A stretch of DNA of 64,000 nt, from the NCBI GenBank assembly GCA_028284265.1, contig JANQRZ010000024.1, forward strand, positions 1-64,000. Reading direction: 5' to 3'. The stretch is from Rhodothermales bacterium (GTDB taxonomy: Bacteria > Bacteroidota > Rhodothermia > Rhodothermales > JANQRZ01). A model generated the notes under the pieces. The model saw only the letters and a program-made list of their open reading frames with translations. It had not been told where the DNA came from and did not search any database. Positions within the stretch are counted from its first letter, which is position 1; each line of letters starts with the position of its first letter. Below, piece by piece: positions 55,294-64,000 of this stretch. The position numbers were made by a program, and so were the translations under genes.

Positions 55294-57975
55294 TTGCTCG
55301 TTCCTTTTTGGAATGGGTCTGGGGTGTCAATACCTGCGTCGGCGTCACCCACCTCAACCGCCAACTCTGTGGAACCCAGGGTGCCCAATCCCTCGGATCA
55401 GGCTGCGACCCCGTTGGTCGCCCCGCTTTCGTATGTGCCGAGCGAGTTCGTCGCCAAGCCGTGGCCGCTCGTAGACTGGTTCGTGCCGGACGAGACGACC
55501 GAGAGCAGTTCGGACGCGCTGCGTCGCATGCGGCTGCTGATCGTCAGTGTCGGGGTGATGGTCCCGATCTTTTTAGTCGCCTCCGCTGGCTTCTTTGTAG
55601 CGGGCGAGGTCTTCGGCTTCCAAGGTATCGCGGTGATTTCTGCCGCCGTGCTCTTTGCGAGCTGTCCGTTTGTGCTTCGTATCACCGGGTCTTATGTGGC
55701 GGCGGGTACGTTGTTTTGTCTGACGCTCATCGGGACTCAGTTCTTTCTGGCGACGACGGATTCGGGGCTGACGGATACGTCGCTTTACTTCGCTCCCGTG
55801 ATTCCGCTGATTGCGGCTTTCATGGTGGGGCCTCGCGTGGCCGTCCTGTGTGCGGTGCTTGTCATCGGCGAGGTCGGGGCGCTCTACGCGATGGAGGTGA
55901 ACGGCTACGCCTTCCCGACCATTTCTTCGCCGGACGATGTCGTCTGGTTCACGATGCTCGCGCTGGCACTCACCACCCTCTTCTGCGCGGCGCTGAGTTG
56001 GATTTACGAAGGCTACACGCTCGTCCGGCTGCGCCGGATGAACACGCGGCTCCAAGGGCTGCAGGGGGCGCTTGAAGAGAGTGAGGCCCGCTACCGCTCG
56101 CTCTTCGAGAACATCCCGATTGGCGTCTACCGAAGCTCGCCGGGCGGCCAGGTGATTATGGCAAACGAGGCCCTCGTTTCGATGCTCGGGTTCGACTCGG
56201 TCGCCGATTTCAAGGCGTTCGACCTCGAACGGGTCTACGATGGGCCGGAAGGGCGGGGGCGGTTCCGCGAGCTGATGGTTCGCAACGGCGGGGTCGACCA
56301 GTTCGAGTCCATCCTGCTCAACCGCGATGGACGGAAGGTCTACGTCCGGGAGAATGCACGTGCCTCGTTCGATGAGAATGGCAACGTGATGTACTATGAG
56401 GGGACGGTTGAGGACATCACCGAGCACCTTCGCGCCAAGCAGGCGCTGCGTGCCAGCGAGGAGCGGTTCCGTGCTCTCGTCCAGCACTCCACCGACACCA
56501 TCACGGTCATCGACCGGGAAGGCATTATCCAGTATCAGAGTCCGTCGGTGCGCCAGAATCTCGGCTTCGAGCCGGACCAGACGGTGGGACTGTCGTTCAT
56601 GCACCTCGTACATCCGAAGCATCAGCAGCACGTCCAGTCGCTCTTCGAGCGCGGGCTGGAGCAGCCGGGCGAGTTTGGCGCTGTCGAGTTCTGGTGTCGC
56701 CATGCGTCGGGCCACTACATCTATGTCGAGGCCGTCGGGACGAACATGCTCGACAACCCGTGGATCAACGGGGTCGTGCTCAACTCGCGCGACGTGACCG
56801 AGCGCAAGCGCTCCGAAGTGGCGCTCGTCAAGGCGAAGGAGCAGGCCGAAGAGGTGGCGCGGATGAAGAGCGCCTTCCTCGCCAACATGAGCCATGAGAT
56901 CCGCACGCCGCTGACCGGCATCCTCGGGTTCGCCGGGGTGCTGGCCGAGGAGGTGGAGGACGAGCACCGCGAGTTTGTGCAGCTCATCGAGAAGAGCGGC
57001 AAGCGCCTCCTCGAAACGCTCAACTCGGTCCTCGATCTCGCCCGTCTCGAAGCAGACCAGATGGAGGTCGATGTCGATCAACTCGACGTTGGCGAGCAGG
57101 TGGAAGAGGTCGTCCGCTTGCTCACGCCGCTCGCTTCGGAGAAGGGGCTGCACCTAGAAACCATCGTCGAAGCGCCCGGCGTTCAGGCCCGTCTCGACTC
57201 GGGCTGCCTGAACCGTATCCTCAACAACCTCGTCGGCAACGCCATCAAGTTCACGGCCTCGGGCAGCGTCACCGCCCGCGTCACCGCCGACAGCAAGCGG
57301 GTCACGATTCAGGTAGAGGACTCCGGGATCGGCATCGACGAGGAGTTCCTGCCCAACCTGTTCGAGGAGTTCAAACAGGAGTCCACGGGGATTGGACGGA
57401 GCCACGAGGGGAGCGGCCTCGGCCTGACCATCACGCGCCGCCTCGTAGAGATCATGCACGGCACGATTGAGGTGGAAAGCGAGAAAGGCGTCGGAAGCAC
57501 GTTCACCGTGTCCTTCCCGCGTGTGGACACGGTGATTCCGAAGGCGGAGGCCGAACCTGAACTGTCGAATGGAGCGCCTGCCGCGAACCAAGCCCGCGTG
57601 CTGGTCCTCGACGACAATGAAAGCGCCCGGCTGCTCATCGAGCGGATGCTCCGGGGAAGCTTCGCTGCGGACATCGCGGGCAGCTTCACGGAGGCCCTCG
57701 GGTATGCGCGAGCGAAGGACTACGACATCGTGTTGCTGGACATTCACCTCTCCGAAGACGAGTCCGGTGTGGAGTTGATGGAGGAGCTACGCGCTATGCC
57801 AGCCTATCAGGATGTGCCCATCATCGCGTTCACGGCGTTCGCCCTGCCCGGCGACCGGGACCGCTTCCTGAACGAGGGCTTCACCGGATATCTGAGCAAG
57901 CCCTTCACGAAGCAGCAACTCCTCGATATCCTGGGGTCGGCGCTCGATCCTGACTGGGCGATGGGCAGCGAGTGA
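55294..57975 (+). CDS. Membrane PAS hybrid sensor histidine kinase (TM, PAS x2, HisKA, HATPase, REC); start uncertain
   Basis: YRSLFENIPIGVYRSSPGG, FLANMSHEIRTPLTGILG, GSGLGLTITRRLVEIMHG, DIVLLDIHLSEDESG. Confidence 0.92.
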   Translation: MLVPFWNGSGVSIPASASPTSTANSVEPRVPNPSDQAATPLVAPLSYVPSEFVAKPWPLVDWFVPDETTESSSDALRRMRLLIVSVGVMVPIFLVASAGFFVAGEVFGFQGIAVISAAVLFASCPFVLRITGSYVAAGTLFCLTLIGTQFFLATTDSGLTDTSLYFAPVIPLIAAFMVGPRVAVLCAVLVIGEVGALYAMEVNGYAFPTISSPDDVVWFTMLALALTTLFCAALSWIYEGYTLVRLRRMNTRLQGLQGALEESEARYRSLFENIPIGVYRSSPGGQVIMANEALVSMLGFDSVADFKAFDLERVYDGPEGRGRFRELMVRNGGVDQFESILLNRDGRKVYVRENARASFDENGNVMYYEGTVEDITEHLRAKQALRASEERFRALVQHSTDTITVIDREGIIQYQSPSVRQNLGFEPDQTVGLSFMHLVHPKHQQHVQSLFERGLEQPGEFGAVEFWCRHASGHYIYVEAVGTNMLDNPWINGVVLNSRDVTERKRSEVALVKAKEQAEEVARMKSAFLANMSHEIRTPLTGILGFAGVLAEEVEDEHREFVQLIEKSGKRLLETLNSVLDLARLEADQMEVDVDQLDVGEQVEEVVRLLTPLASEKGLHLETIVEAPGVQARLDSGCLNRILNNLVGNAIKFTASGSVTARVTADSKRVTIQVEDSGIGIDEEFLPNLFEEFKQESTGIGRSHEGSGLGLTITRRLVEIMHGTIEVESEKGVGSTFTVSFPRVDTVIPKAEAEPELSNGAPAANQARVLVLDDNESARLLIERMLRGSFAADIAGSFTEALGYARAKDYDIVLLDIHLSEDESGVELMEELRAMPAYQDVPIIAFTAFALPGDRDRFLNEGFTGYLSKPFTKQQLLDILGSALDPDWAMGSE

Positions 57976-58037
57976 CACGACGGGCACTTTTCCGGCGCAC
58001 GGCGTAGAAGGAGAGCCTACCAACCGCTCCGCCGCCA

Positions 58038-58700
58038 ATGCCCGATACGTCAACCAACCCGGCCCCGTCCTTGGCCGACCTCCGCCAGAGCTACACCCGC
58101 GCCGGTCTCTCAGAACATGACACTGACGCCGACCCGGTTCGCCTGTTCGAGCAGTGGTTTGAGGAAGCGTTGCAAGCAGGTGTCCGCGAGCCGAATGCGA
58201 TGACGCTGGCGACGGTGGGAGCAGACGGGCAGCCCGCTGCCCGCGTCGTGCTCCTCAAGGCAATGGACGACCGAGGGTTTGTGTTCTACACCAACTACGA
58301 GAGCCGCAAGGCGCGCGATATCGAAGCGCATCCCCGCGCCGCGCTCGCGTTCTGGTGGGAAGCGTTGGAGCGGCAGGTCCGCATTGAAGGTGCCGTCGAG
58401 AAGGTGAGCGAGGCTGAGTCCGATGCCTACTTCGCCAGCCGACCCCGTGGCAGTCGCCTCGGTGCATGGGCGTCAGACCAGAGTCGCCCGATCCAAGGCC
58501 GAGCGGTGCTGGAGCAGCGGCTCGAAGCGCTGGAGGACCAGTATTCCGATGACTCGGTGCCTCGCCCGCCGCACTGGGGTGGATTCCGCGTCGCCCCAAC
58601 CCGCATCGAGTTCTGGCAAGGCCGCCCGAGCCGTCTCCACGACCGCCTCGCCTACACGCGCATGGAAGAAGGCTGGACCATCGAACGGCTCGCTCCCTGA
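58038..58700 (+). CDS. pdxH: Pyridoxamine 5'-phosphate oxidase
   Basis: [80 protein letters not shown]. Confidence 0.96.
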   Translation: MPDTSTNPAPSLADLRQSYTRAGLSEHDTDADPVRLFEQWFEEALQAGVREPNAMTLATVGADGQPAARVVLLKAMDDRGFVFYTNYESRKARDIEAHPRAALAFWWEALERQVRIEGAVEKVSEAESDAYFASRPRGSRLGAWASDQSRPIQGRAVLEQRLEALEDQYSDDSVPRPPHWGGFRVAPTRIEFWQGRPSRLHDRLAYTRMEEGWTIERLAP

Positions 58701-58786
58701 CTCCTCCAGAAGGTGGCTCGGGCACCTTCCGAGCTGTTCCTCTTGTAAGCCCCCGATCTTCCTCCGCCTCCTCTCTGTCTGCCGCC

Positions 58787-59125
58787 ATGAAATTGCTGTC
58801 TCGCTGGGTGGTTGCTGCCCTCGCCCTGCTGCTCGTTGCGTACCTCTTCCCCGGCATCGCCGTGGCGAACTTCTTCCCGGTCGCGCTCATTGCGGCGCTC
58901 GTGCTCGGCCTCGTCAATGCGTTCGTGCGGCCCATTGTGAAGCTGCTCACGCTGCCGCTGACGTGTCTCACCCTCGGACTGTTCTCGCTCGTCATCAACG
59001 CCGTCTTGTTCTGGGTCGTGTCGGAGTTCGTCGACGGTTTCGTGGTGGAAGGAGCGCTCACGGCGCTGCTCGGTTCGGCCGTCTACAGCCTCATCACGGC
59101 GGCGGTGAATCACCTCGTCGATTGA
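58787..59125 (+). CDS. Phage holin family 4-like (DUF360) membrane protein
   Basis: LLLVAYLFPGIAVANFFPVALIAALVLGLVNAFVRPIVKLLTLPLTCLTLGLFSLVINAVLFWVVSEFVDGF. Confidence 0.88.
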   Translation: MKLLSRWVVAALALLLVAYLFPGIAVANFFPVALIAALVLGLVNAFVRPIVKLLTLPLTCLTLGLFSLVINAVLFWVVSEFVDGFVVEGALTALLGSAVYSLITAAVNHLVD

Positions 59126-59238
59126 GCCAATCACATCTTTGGGTGATGCCGTCGGGTAGGTCATGCGGTATCATAGGGTAGGCCGGTACGCTTTTTTCGT
59201 ATTAGCCTGCACCGTGAACCCACCTCGTGAGGACCGCC

Positions 59239-60597
59239 ATGCTGACCCGACTGCTGCTGTTCACCTTCGCGCTGCTGCTCGCCGCGCAACCCGCCGACGC
59301 TCAAGGGTTTCTAGATCGACTGAAAGACGGAGCCAAGCGCGGGGCCGAGCGTGCCGCCGAGCGCGAAGCCGCCAAGCGGGCCGACCGAGCCGTGACCGCT
59401 GCCTTCGACGTGGCCGAAGATGCGGTCGTTTGTGCCGTCACCGATGAGACCTGCATCGCCGAGGGTGCGAACAGTGGAGCCGAGGTCGTGATCGTGGACG
59501 ATGAGGGGCAGCGGGTGTCCGACGCCGAGGAGCGCGCCGCCCGGCAGCGCGCCGGCGTTCCTCCTGCCGCCACAGGGGGGGCTGAAGCTACTGGAGGGGA
59601 CGATGAACCTGGCGAGGGTGTCTGGGCGAATTATGACTTTGTTTCTGGTGACCGGGTCCTGTTCTATCACGACTTCGAGGGCACCCGCACGGGCAACTTC
59701 CCGTCGCGCCTCGACTACATCGCGGGCAACCTCGACGTGGTCGAACTCGGCGAGAACAAGGTGCTCCGCGTGGGCGAGGGCACAAGCGAGGGCGGTCCCG
59801 GCGGCAACGGCTGCATTACCATTCCACTCCCCGAGGCCTTGCCCGAGCGCTACACCATCGAGTTCCGCATGCGGACGAGCGACCCGCTGCTCCGCGCCAA
59901 CCTCCAACTGTTCTCTGATGGCAGCGACGACACGCCCGACACGCGCTGTACCTATCCGCCCGACCCGCACGTCTTCGTTGGGCGTCACGGGCAAGGCCTC
60001 CAACTTGCCAGCGGAGGCAAGTCCGAGGGCAACGTTGGGCTGGAGCAGAACGAGTGGATGGACATCGCCATCGCGGTGGATGGGGACTACTGGAAGATGT
60101 ACGCCAACGGCGAGCGCGTCTCGAACGTCCCGCGCTACGACTTCCCCCGCGCCGAAAAGCTGCACGTTTTCCTGAACGTCTATCGCTACTCGCTCTTCGT
60201 CGACGAACTCCGCATTGCTGAGGGTGGGCCGCGTTCGCTCTACGACGACCTCGAAGCCGACGGCTTCGTCTCAACGACCGCCATCCGGTTCGACTCGGGT
60301 AGTGCCGTCCTCAAGCCTGAGTCCTCGGGCATCCTGATGGAAGTCCTCGATATGTTGGAGGACTACGATGACCTGAGCCTCCGCATCGAAGGCCACACCG
60401 ACAGCGACGGCTCCGACTCCGCCAACCAGACCCTCTCCGAGCAGCGCGCCGAAGCGGTCGCTGCGTGGCTCATCGACAAGGGGATCGACCGGGATCGGCT
60501 GGAAACCGCCGGGTTCGGCGAGAGCCAGCCGGTGGCCGACAATGGCACGCCCGAAGGCAAGGCCGAGAACCGTCGGTCGGTTTTTCGCAAGCTCTGA
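59239..60597 (+). CDS. OmpA family outer membrane/periplasmic protein
   Basis: Signal MLTRLLLFTFALLLAAQPADA; IRFDSGSAVLKPESSGIL...LRIEGHTDSDGSDSANQTLSEQRAEAVAAWL. Confidence 0.92.
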   Translation: MLTRLLLFTFALLLAAQPADAQGFLDRLKDGAKRGAERAAEREAAKRADRAVTAAFDVAEDAVVCAVTDETCIAEGANSGAEVVIVDDEGQRVSDAEERAARQRAGVPPAATGGAEATGGDDEPGEGVWANYDFVSGDRVLFYHDFEGTRTGNFPSRLDYIAGNLDVVELGENKVLRVGEGTSEGGPGGNGCITIPLPEALPERYTIEFRMRTSDPLLRANLQLFSDGSDDTPDTRCTYPPDPHVFVGRHGQGLQLASGGKSEGNVGLEQNEWMDIAIAVDGDYWKMYANGERVSNVPRYDFPRAEKLHVFLNVYRYSLFVDELRIAEGGPRSLYDDLEADGFVSTTAIRFDSGSAVLKPESSGILMEVLDMLEDYDDLSLRIEGHTDSDGSDSANQTLSEQRAEAVAAWLIDKGIDRDRLETAGFGESQPVADNGTPEGKAENRRSVFRKL

Positions 60598-60605
60598 CGC
60601 CACAG

Positions 60606-60626
60606 TCCCGGCTCAGAACGCCGGGA
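60606..60626. terminator. Possible bidirectional terminator hairpin between convergent genes
   Basis: TCCCGGC-tcagaac-GCCGGGA, 7-bp perfect arms overlapping the stop of the DUF4249 gene; no clear U tract. Confidence 0.35.
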
Positions 60627-61593
60627 CGATGGTGGTGGTGACGGTCTCCGCGGAGAACGAACCAAAGATGCCGAGGCCGCCCTCGATGTTGGAGGTCACG
60701 TTCGGGATTTCGCCCGGCGAGAGGGTGGAGCCGCCGCCTTGGATGGCTTGCGTCTGAACGAACGCTTGGAACGCCGGATCGAGCGAGACGAGCGTGAGCC
60801 TCTGGGGGCCGTAGTAGCCGAACGCGAGGAAGGGCACCCGGACGAGGATCGTGCCGTCGCCGAGGTCCACGTAGCTGGCCTCGTTGAGGACGGGCGAGGT
60901 GCCGGTGATGACGCCATCCTGAAGCGGGTCTTCCTCGCAGACGAGGCGACCGGTTTCGTCCTCCTCGCAGTCGAGGAACCGCTGGTAGAGCGGCACCGGG
61001 CGGAAGCGGTCGGGGAGGTTGAGGCTCCGGTAGCGCGTCTCGCCGTCGATCTCGACCTCCTCGAAGTCGTCCGCGGCGAGGGCACGCACCGAGCCGACAA
61101 ACGCCGCGAGCCGGTCCTCGGTCGAGCTTTGCGTCACCTGAATCTCCGGGCCAAGACCGATGCCATAGGGCACTTCATCGGCAGGGCCGCCGAGCACGTC
61201 GTAGTCGGGCGGCACGGTCGTTTCCGCCGTCAGTCGCTCACCGTCAGGGCCAGTCACATCGAGCCGGTAGGTCCGCATCTCCAACCCGTGAATGCTGGTG
61301 TCGGCAGGGACGTAGAGGCCGGGCCGGGCCGGGATGTAGGCGTAGGTCGCTTCGTCGGAGCCGTCCGGGGCGAGGAGTGTGATCGACACAATGGCTCCGG
61401 CGACAGCAGCTTCGAGCGTGTCGAGCGGCGCGAGGAGCGGCGTCGTGCGGGAGAGACGCACCTCGGGCAGTGGCTCGGCGGTGCCGAGGAAGGCGGAGAC
61501 GACCAGTTGGGGCGAGAAGTCGTCGTCCGTCGTTCCGTCGCATCCGGCGAGGGGCACGAGGAAGAGGGCGAGGCAGAAAAGGCGGATCGGCAT
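60613..61593 (-). CDS. DUF4249 family lipoprotein
   Basis: MPIRLFCLALFLVPLAGCDGTTDDDFSPQLVVSAFLGTAEPLPEVRLSRTTPLLAP. Confidence 0.82.
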   Translation of the reverse strand: MPIRLFCLALFLVPLAGCDGTTDDDFSPQLVVSAFLGTAEPLPEVRLSRTTPLLAPLDTLEAAVAGAIVSITLLAPDGSDEATYAYIPARPGLYVPADTSIHGLEMRTYRLDVTGPDGERLTAETTVPPDYDVLGGPADEVPYGIGLGPEIQVTQSSTEDRLAAFVGSVRALAADDFEEVEIDGETRYRSLNLPDRFRPVPLYQRFLDCEEDETGRLVCEEDPLQDGVITGTSPVLNEASYVDLGDGTILVRVPFLAFGYYGPQRLTLVSLDPAFQAFVQTQAIQGGGSTLSPGEIPNVTSNIEGGLGIFGSFSAETVTTTIVPAF

Positions 61594-61597
61594 CGGA

Positions 61598-63880
61598 CTA
61601 AAAGTCGAGCGAGAATGAGATGTTGGGGAGGATCGGAAGCTGGCGGACTTCAGTGACCTCGACAGGGTTCTCATCGAAGTCATAGGTCACGAACCACAGG
61701 TTGCGGCGGTTGTACACGTTGACGACCTGGAGTTGCAACTCGTACTCCGCGCCAAAGAAGACACCTGTCCTCGTGAAACCGATGTCGACCCGGTGATAGG
61801 GCGCGAGGCGTGCTGTGTTGAGGCCGTTCGAGAAGAGCACATTCAGGTCGGGGTCCTCGAAGGGCAGGCCGCCTGTTTCGTAGCGGGCGGCAGGCGTCGT
61901 GTAGGCTTGGCCCGTCGCATAGGCCCCGGCGAGCGTCACGCGCCAGTTGCGGCCTAGCTCGTAGTTGGCGACCAGCGTGAGGTCGTGGAGGCGGTCGTAC
62001 TTCGGCGGGAAGGTCTCGCGGAAGGCAGGCTCATCCGGGTAGCGCCGCCGCGTCGCGCCGAGCGTGTAGCCGACGAGGCCCGTCAGCGGGCCGACGCCGC
62101 GCTCCAAGAGTACCTCGACGCCGTAGGCGTAGCCCTCGCCGAAGCGGAACAGTTCGGCGTAGTCCAGCCCCGCCGCGTCCTGCACCTCGGGGCGTGTATC
62201 GAACAGGTCGCGCAGCGTCCGACCATACAGTTCGACATCGAGCTTGTACGCCTCGCCGAGCCGGGTTTTTACACCGAGTACGGCCTGCTCGCTCGATTGC
62301 GGCGGCACGCCCACGCCCGTTGTCACCCACGTATCGAACCCAGAGAACGCCTCGTTCGAGAGCAGCGAGAGGAACTGATGGTAGCGCCCGGCGGCGGCCT
62401 GCACCACCACGCGGTCGCCGAATGTCCGCTCGACTTGGACCTGCGGCGAGACGCGGAGGTACGACGCCGGAACGGGGTCGAGGTCGTCGATCAGGTCGTC
62501 GGTGAGGCTGCGGAAGTATTCGGCGCGGAGGCCGCCTGTGAAGATCCACGGGCCGCGGCGGAGGCGGGTCTGGACGTAGCTCGATGCGTAGCGCGAAGGG
62601 TTCTCGTAGTCGGTCTGCGTGGAGCCGTTGAAGCTGCTCGACAGGCCGAGGGTCAGCAGGCCGCCCCAGACGCCGCCGCGTAGCTCAAACCGTTCCGACG
62701 GCAGCCACTCGGCGTCGAACCGGGCCGAGAAGTCGGTGATGGTGTTGGGCCGCTCAAAGGTGGTCCCGGCGAAGTTGCCGGTGGGGAAGCTGAAGTAGCG
62801 GCTCGCCGTCAGCCGGAGGTTGGCGAAGGCGGTCCCGGAGAGCACGCGCTGGTAGGCGAGCGACGCCGTCTGGTTGCCGTAGTCGAGGTCGAACTCCGCG
62901 TCGTCGCCGATGGGAAGAACGACCCGGTCGCGCCCTGCGTAGGCGGCGAGGCTGATCCGATCGTCGGGCGTGAGGTCAAAGCCGACCTTCGCGTTGACAT
63001 CATAGAAGTAAAAACTCTCCGGGATACCGTCCTCGTCGAGGTTCTCGCGGAGCACGGCGAGGAGCGGTTCGAGCGTCGAGCGCCGGGCGTTGAACGAGTA
63101 CGACGCTCGGCCCTTCACGATGGGGCCTTCGATGCCGATCCGGCTGGCGAGCAGGCCGACGGTCACGCTCCCGGCCCGCTCATTCCGGTTGCCGTCGCGG
63201 TTGTAGATGTCCACGACGCTCCCGAGGCGACCACCATAGGTCGAGGGATACGCTCCCTTGTAGAGCCGAACGTCCTTGATGGCTTCGGTGTTGAACGTCG
63301 AGAAGAAGCCGAAGAAGTGGGTCGGGTTGTAGACCGTCGTGCCGTCGAGGAGGACGAGGGTCTGGTCGGGCGAGCCGCCCCGGATGTAGAGCGCCGACGA
63401 GAAATCGCTGGCCGACTTGACGCCGGGTAGAAGCTGGATCGAGCGGAAGAGGTCGGCCTCGAAGACAGTCGGCAGTTCCTCTACGAGGGCAATCGAGACG
63501 TTCTGCACGCCCGGCGGTCGCTCGTCCTCAATCGCCTCGTCGGCCTCGACGACGATCTCTTCGCCGACGACACCTTCTGGCTGCAAGTCGAGGTCGAGGC
63601 GCTGCACCTCGCCCGGCGTGAGCGTGACGGTGCGGCGGACGGCGTCGTAGCCGATGTAGCGGGCGACGATAGTTACCTCACCTGGTGGCAGGTCGCCAAG
63701 CGAGTAGAAGCCCTGCACATTAGAGACCGTGCCCCGACCTGTGCCGTCGACTTGGACGGTGGCTTGGACGAGCGTCTCGCCAGAGGCCGCGTCGCGGACA
63801 AAGCCGTTCAGGGTGGCAGTTTGGGCTTGGGCGGTGGTTCCGAGGAGGAGAAACAGCAGAGCAGCGAGGCGGACGAGCAT
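61598..63880 (-). CDS. TonB-dependent receptor with carboxypeptidase-like regulatory domain
   Basis: Signal MLVRLAALLFLLLGTTAQAQ; LNGFVRDAASGETLVQATVQVDGTGRGTVSNVQGFYSL; plug LPGVKSASDFSSALYIRGGSPDQTLVLLDGTTVYNPTHFFGFFSTFN. Confidence 0.93.
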   Translation of the reverse strand: MLVRLAALLFLLLGTTAQAQTATLNGFVRDAASGETLVQATVQVDGTGRGTVSNVQGFYSLGDLPPGEVTIVARYIGYDAVRRTVTLTPGEVQRLDLDLQPEGVVGEEIVVEADEAIEDERPPGVQNVSIALVEELPTVFEADLFRSIQLLPGVKSASDFSSALYIRGGSPDQTLVLLDGTTVYNPTHFFGFFSTFNTEAIKDVRLYKGAYPSTYGGRLGSVVDIYNRDGNRNERAGSVTVGLLASRIGIEGPIVKGRASYSFNARRSTLEPLLAVLRENLDEDGIPESFYFYDVNAKVGFDLTPDDRISLAAYAGRDRVVLPIGDDAEFDLDYGNQTASLAYQRVLSGTAFANLRLTASRYFSFPTGNFAGTTFERPNTITDFSARFDAEWLPSERFELRGGVWGGLLTLGLSSSFNGSTQTDYENPSRYASSYVQTRLRRGPWIFTGGLRAEYFRSLTDDLIDDLDPVPASYLRVSPQVQVERTFGDRVVVQAAAGRYHQFLSLLSNEAFSGFDTWVTTGVGVPPQSSEQAVLGVKTRLGEAYKLDVELYGRTLRDLFDTRPEVQDAAGLDYAELFRFGEGYAYGVEVLLERGVGPLTGLVGYTLGATRRRYPDEPAFRETFPPKYDRLHDLTLVANYELGRNWRVTLAGAYATGQAYTTPAARYETGGLPFEDPDLNVLFSNGLNTARLAPYHRVDIGFTRTGVFFGAEYELQLQVVNVYNRRNLWFVTYDFDENPVEVTEVRQLPILPNISFSLDF

Positions 63881-64000
63881 GGGCGAGCAAGCGAAGCGGT
63901 GGAGGTGTGGGGGAGGGACGCAGGGGAGAGGCCGTGGTTGCAACGAACGAGGTAACGCGGTTCTTTCCTTCGCTCTTTCACGCCGGGGTGCAGCGGCGGT

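Noticed and set aside
55573-57153. 526-aa minus-strand ORF
   Set aside because: Antisense shadow of the PAS hybrid histidine kinase

Overview
High-GC (about 62%) bacterial chromosome segment. Families typical of Bacteroidota/Rhodothermota are present: type IX secretion C-terminal sorting domains, DUF4837, DUF4249 and DUF4296 lipoproteins, and TonB receptors. It is almost fully coding, with no rRNA, tRNA, CRISPR array, transposon or prophage that I could recognise. Main blocks: (i) NarL-type response regulator plus beta-propeller histidine kinase; (ii) candidate exopolysaccharide locus (GT2 synthase, membrane-anchored beta-solenoid protein, WecB, YaiO-like barrel, membrane protein, large T9SS/DUF11 protein), then a hybrid kinase and a LytTR regulator; (iii) pepT and small genes; (iv) minus-strand trp operon headed by trpS (trpS-G-D-C-F-orf81-B-GNAT-A-DUF4837), with no trpE in the window; (v) 16-aa repeat surface protein, DsbA-like, L,D-transpeptidase, C39-like protein, HhH-GPD, HD, cysS, sufE; (vi) three paralogous T9SS proteins with moaB and yidD between them; (vii) MMPL/RND, uvrA, PadR plus orphan ABC permease, proline dehydrogenase, a Cys/Met PLP enzyme, PAS hybrid kinase, pdxH, OmpA, DUF4249, TonB receptor. 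The strongest unannotated signal is a hand-assembled trp attenuator upstream of trpS: a 28-aa leader peptide containing WLWW, a 10-bp terminator stem plus U7, and a 9-bp competing antiterminator pairing. Other notable signals are three 8-bp direct repeats at exactly 21-bp spacing before wecB (LytTR-operator-like geometry), an AT-rich 110-aa extension on TrpS, a REP-like repeat read in frame inside trpC, two purine/pyrimidine hairpin elements recruited into coding ends, and a PadR operator candidate. All calls are by reading; no database search was run.
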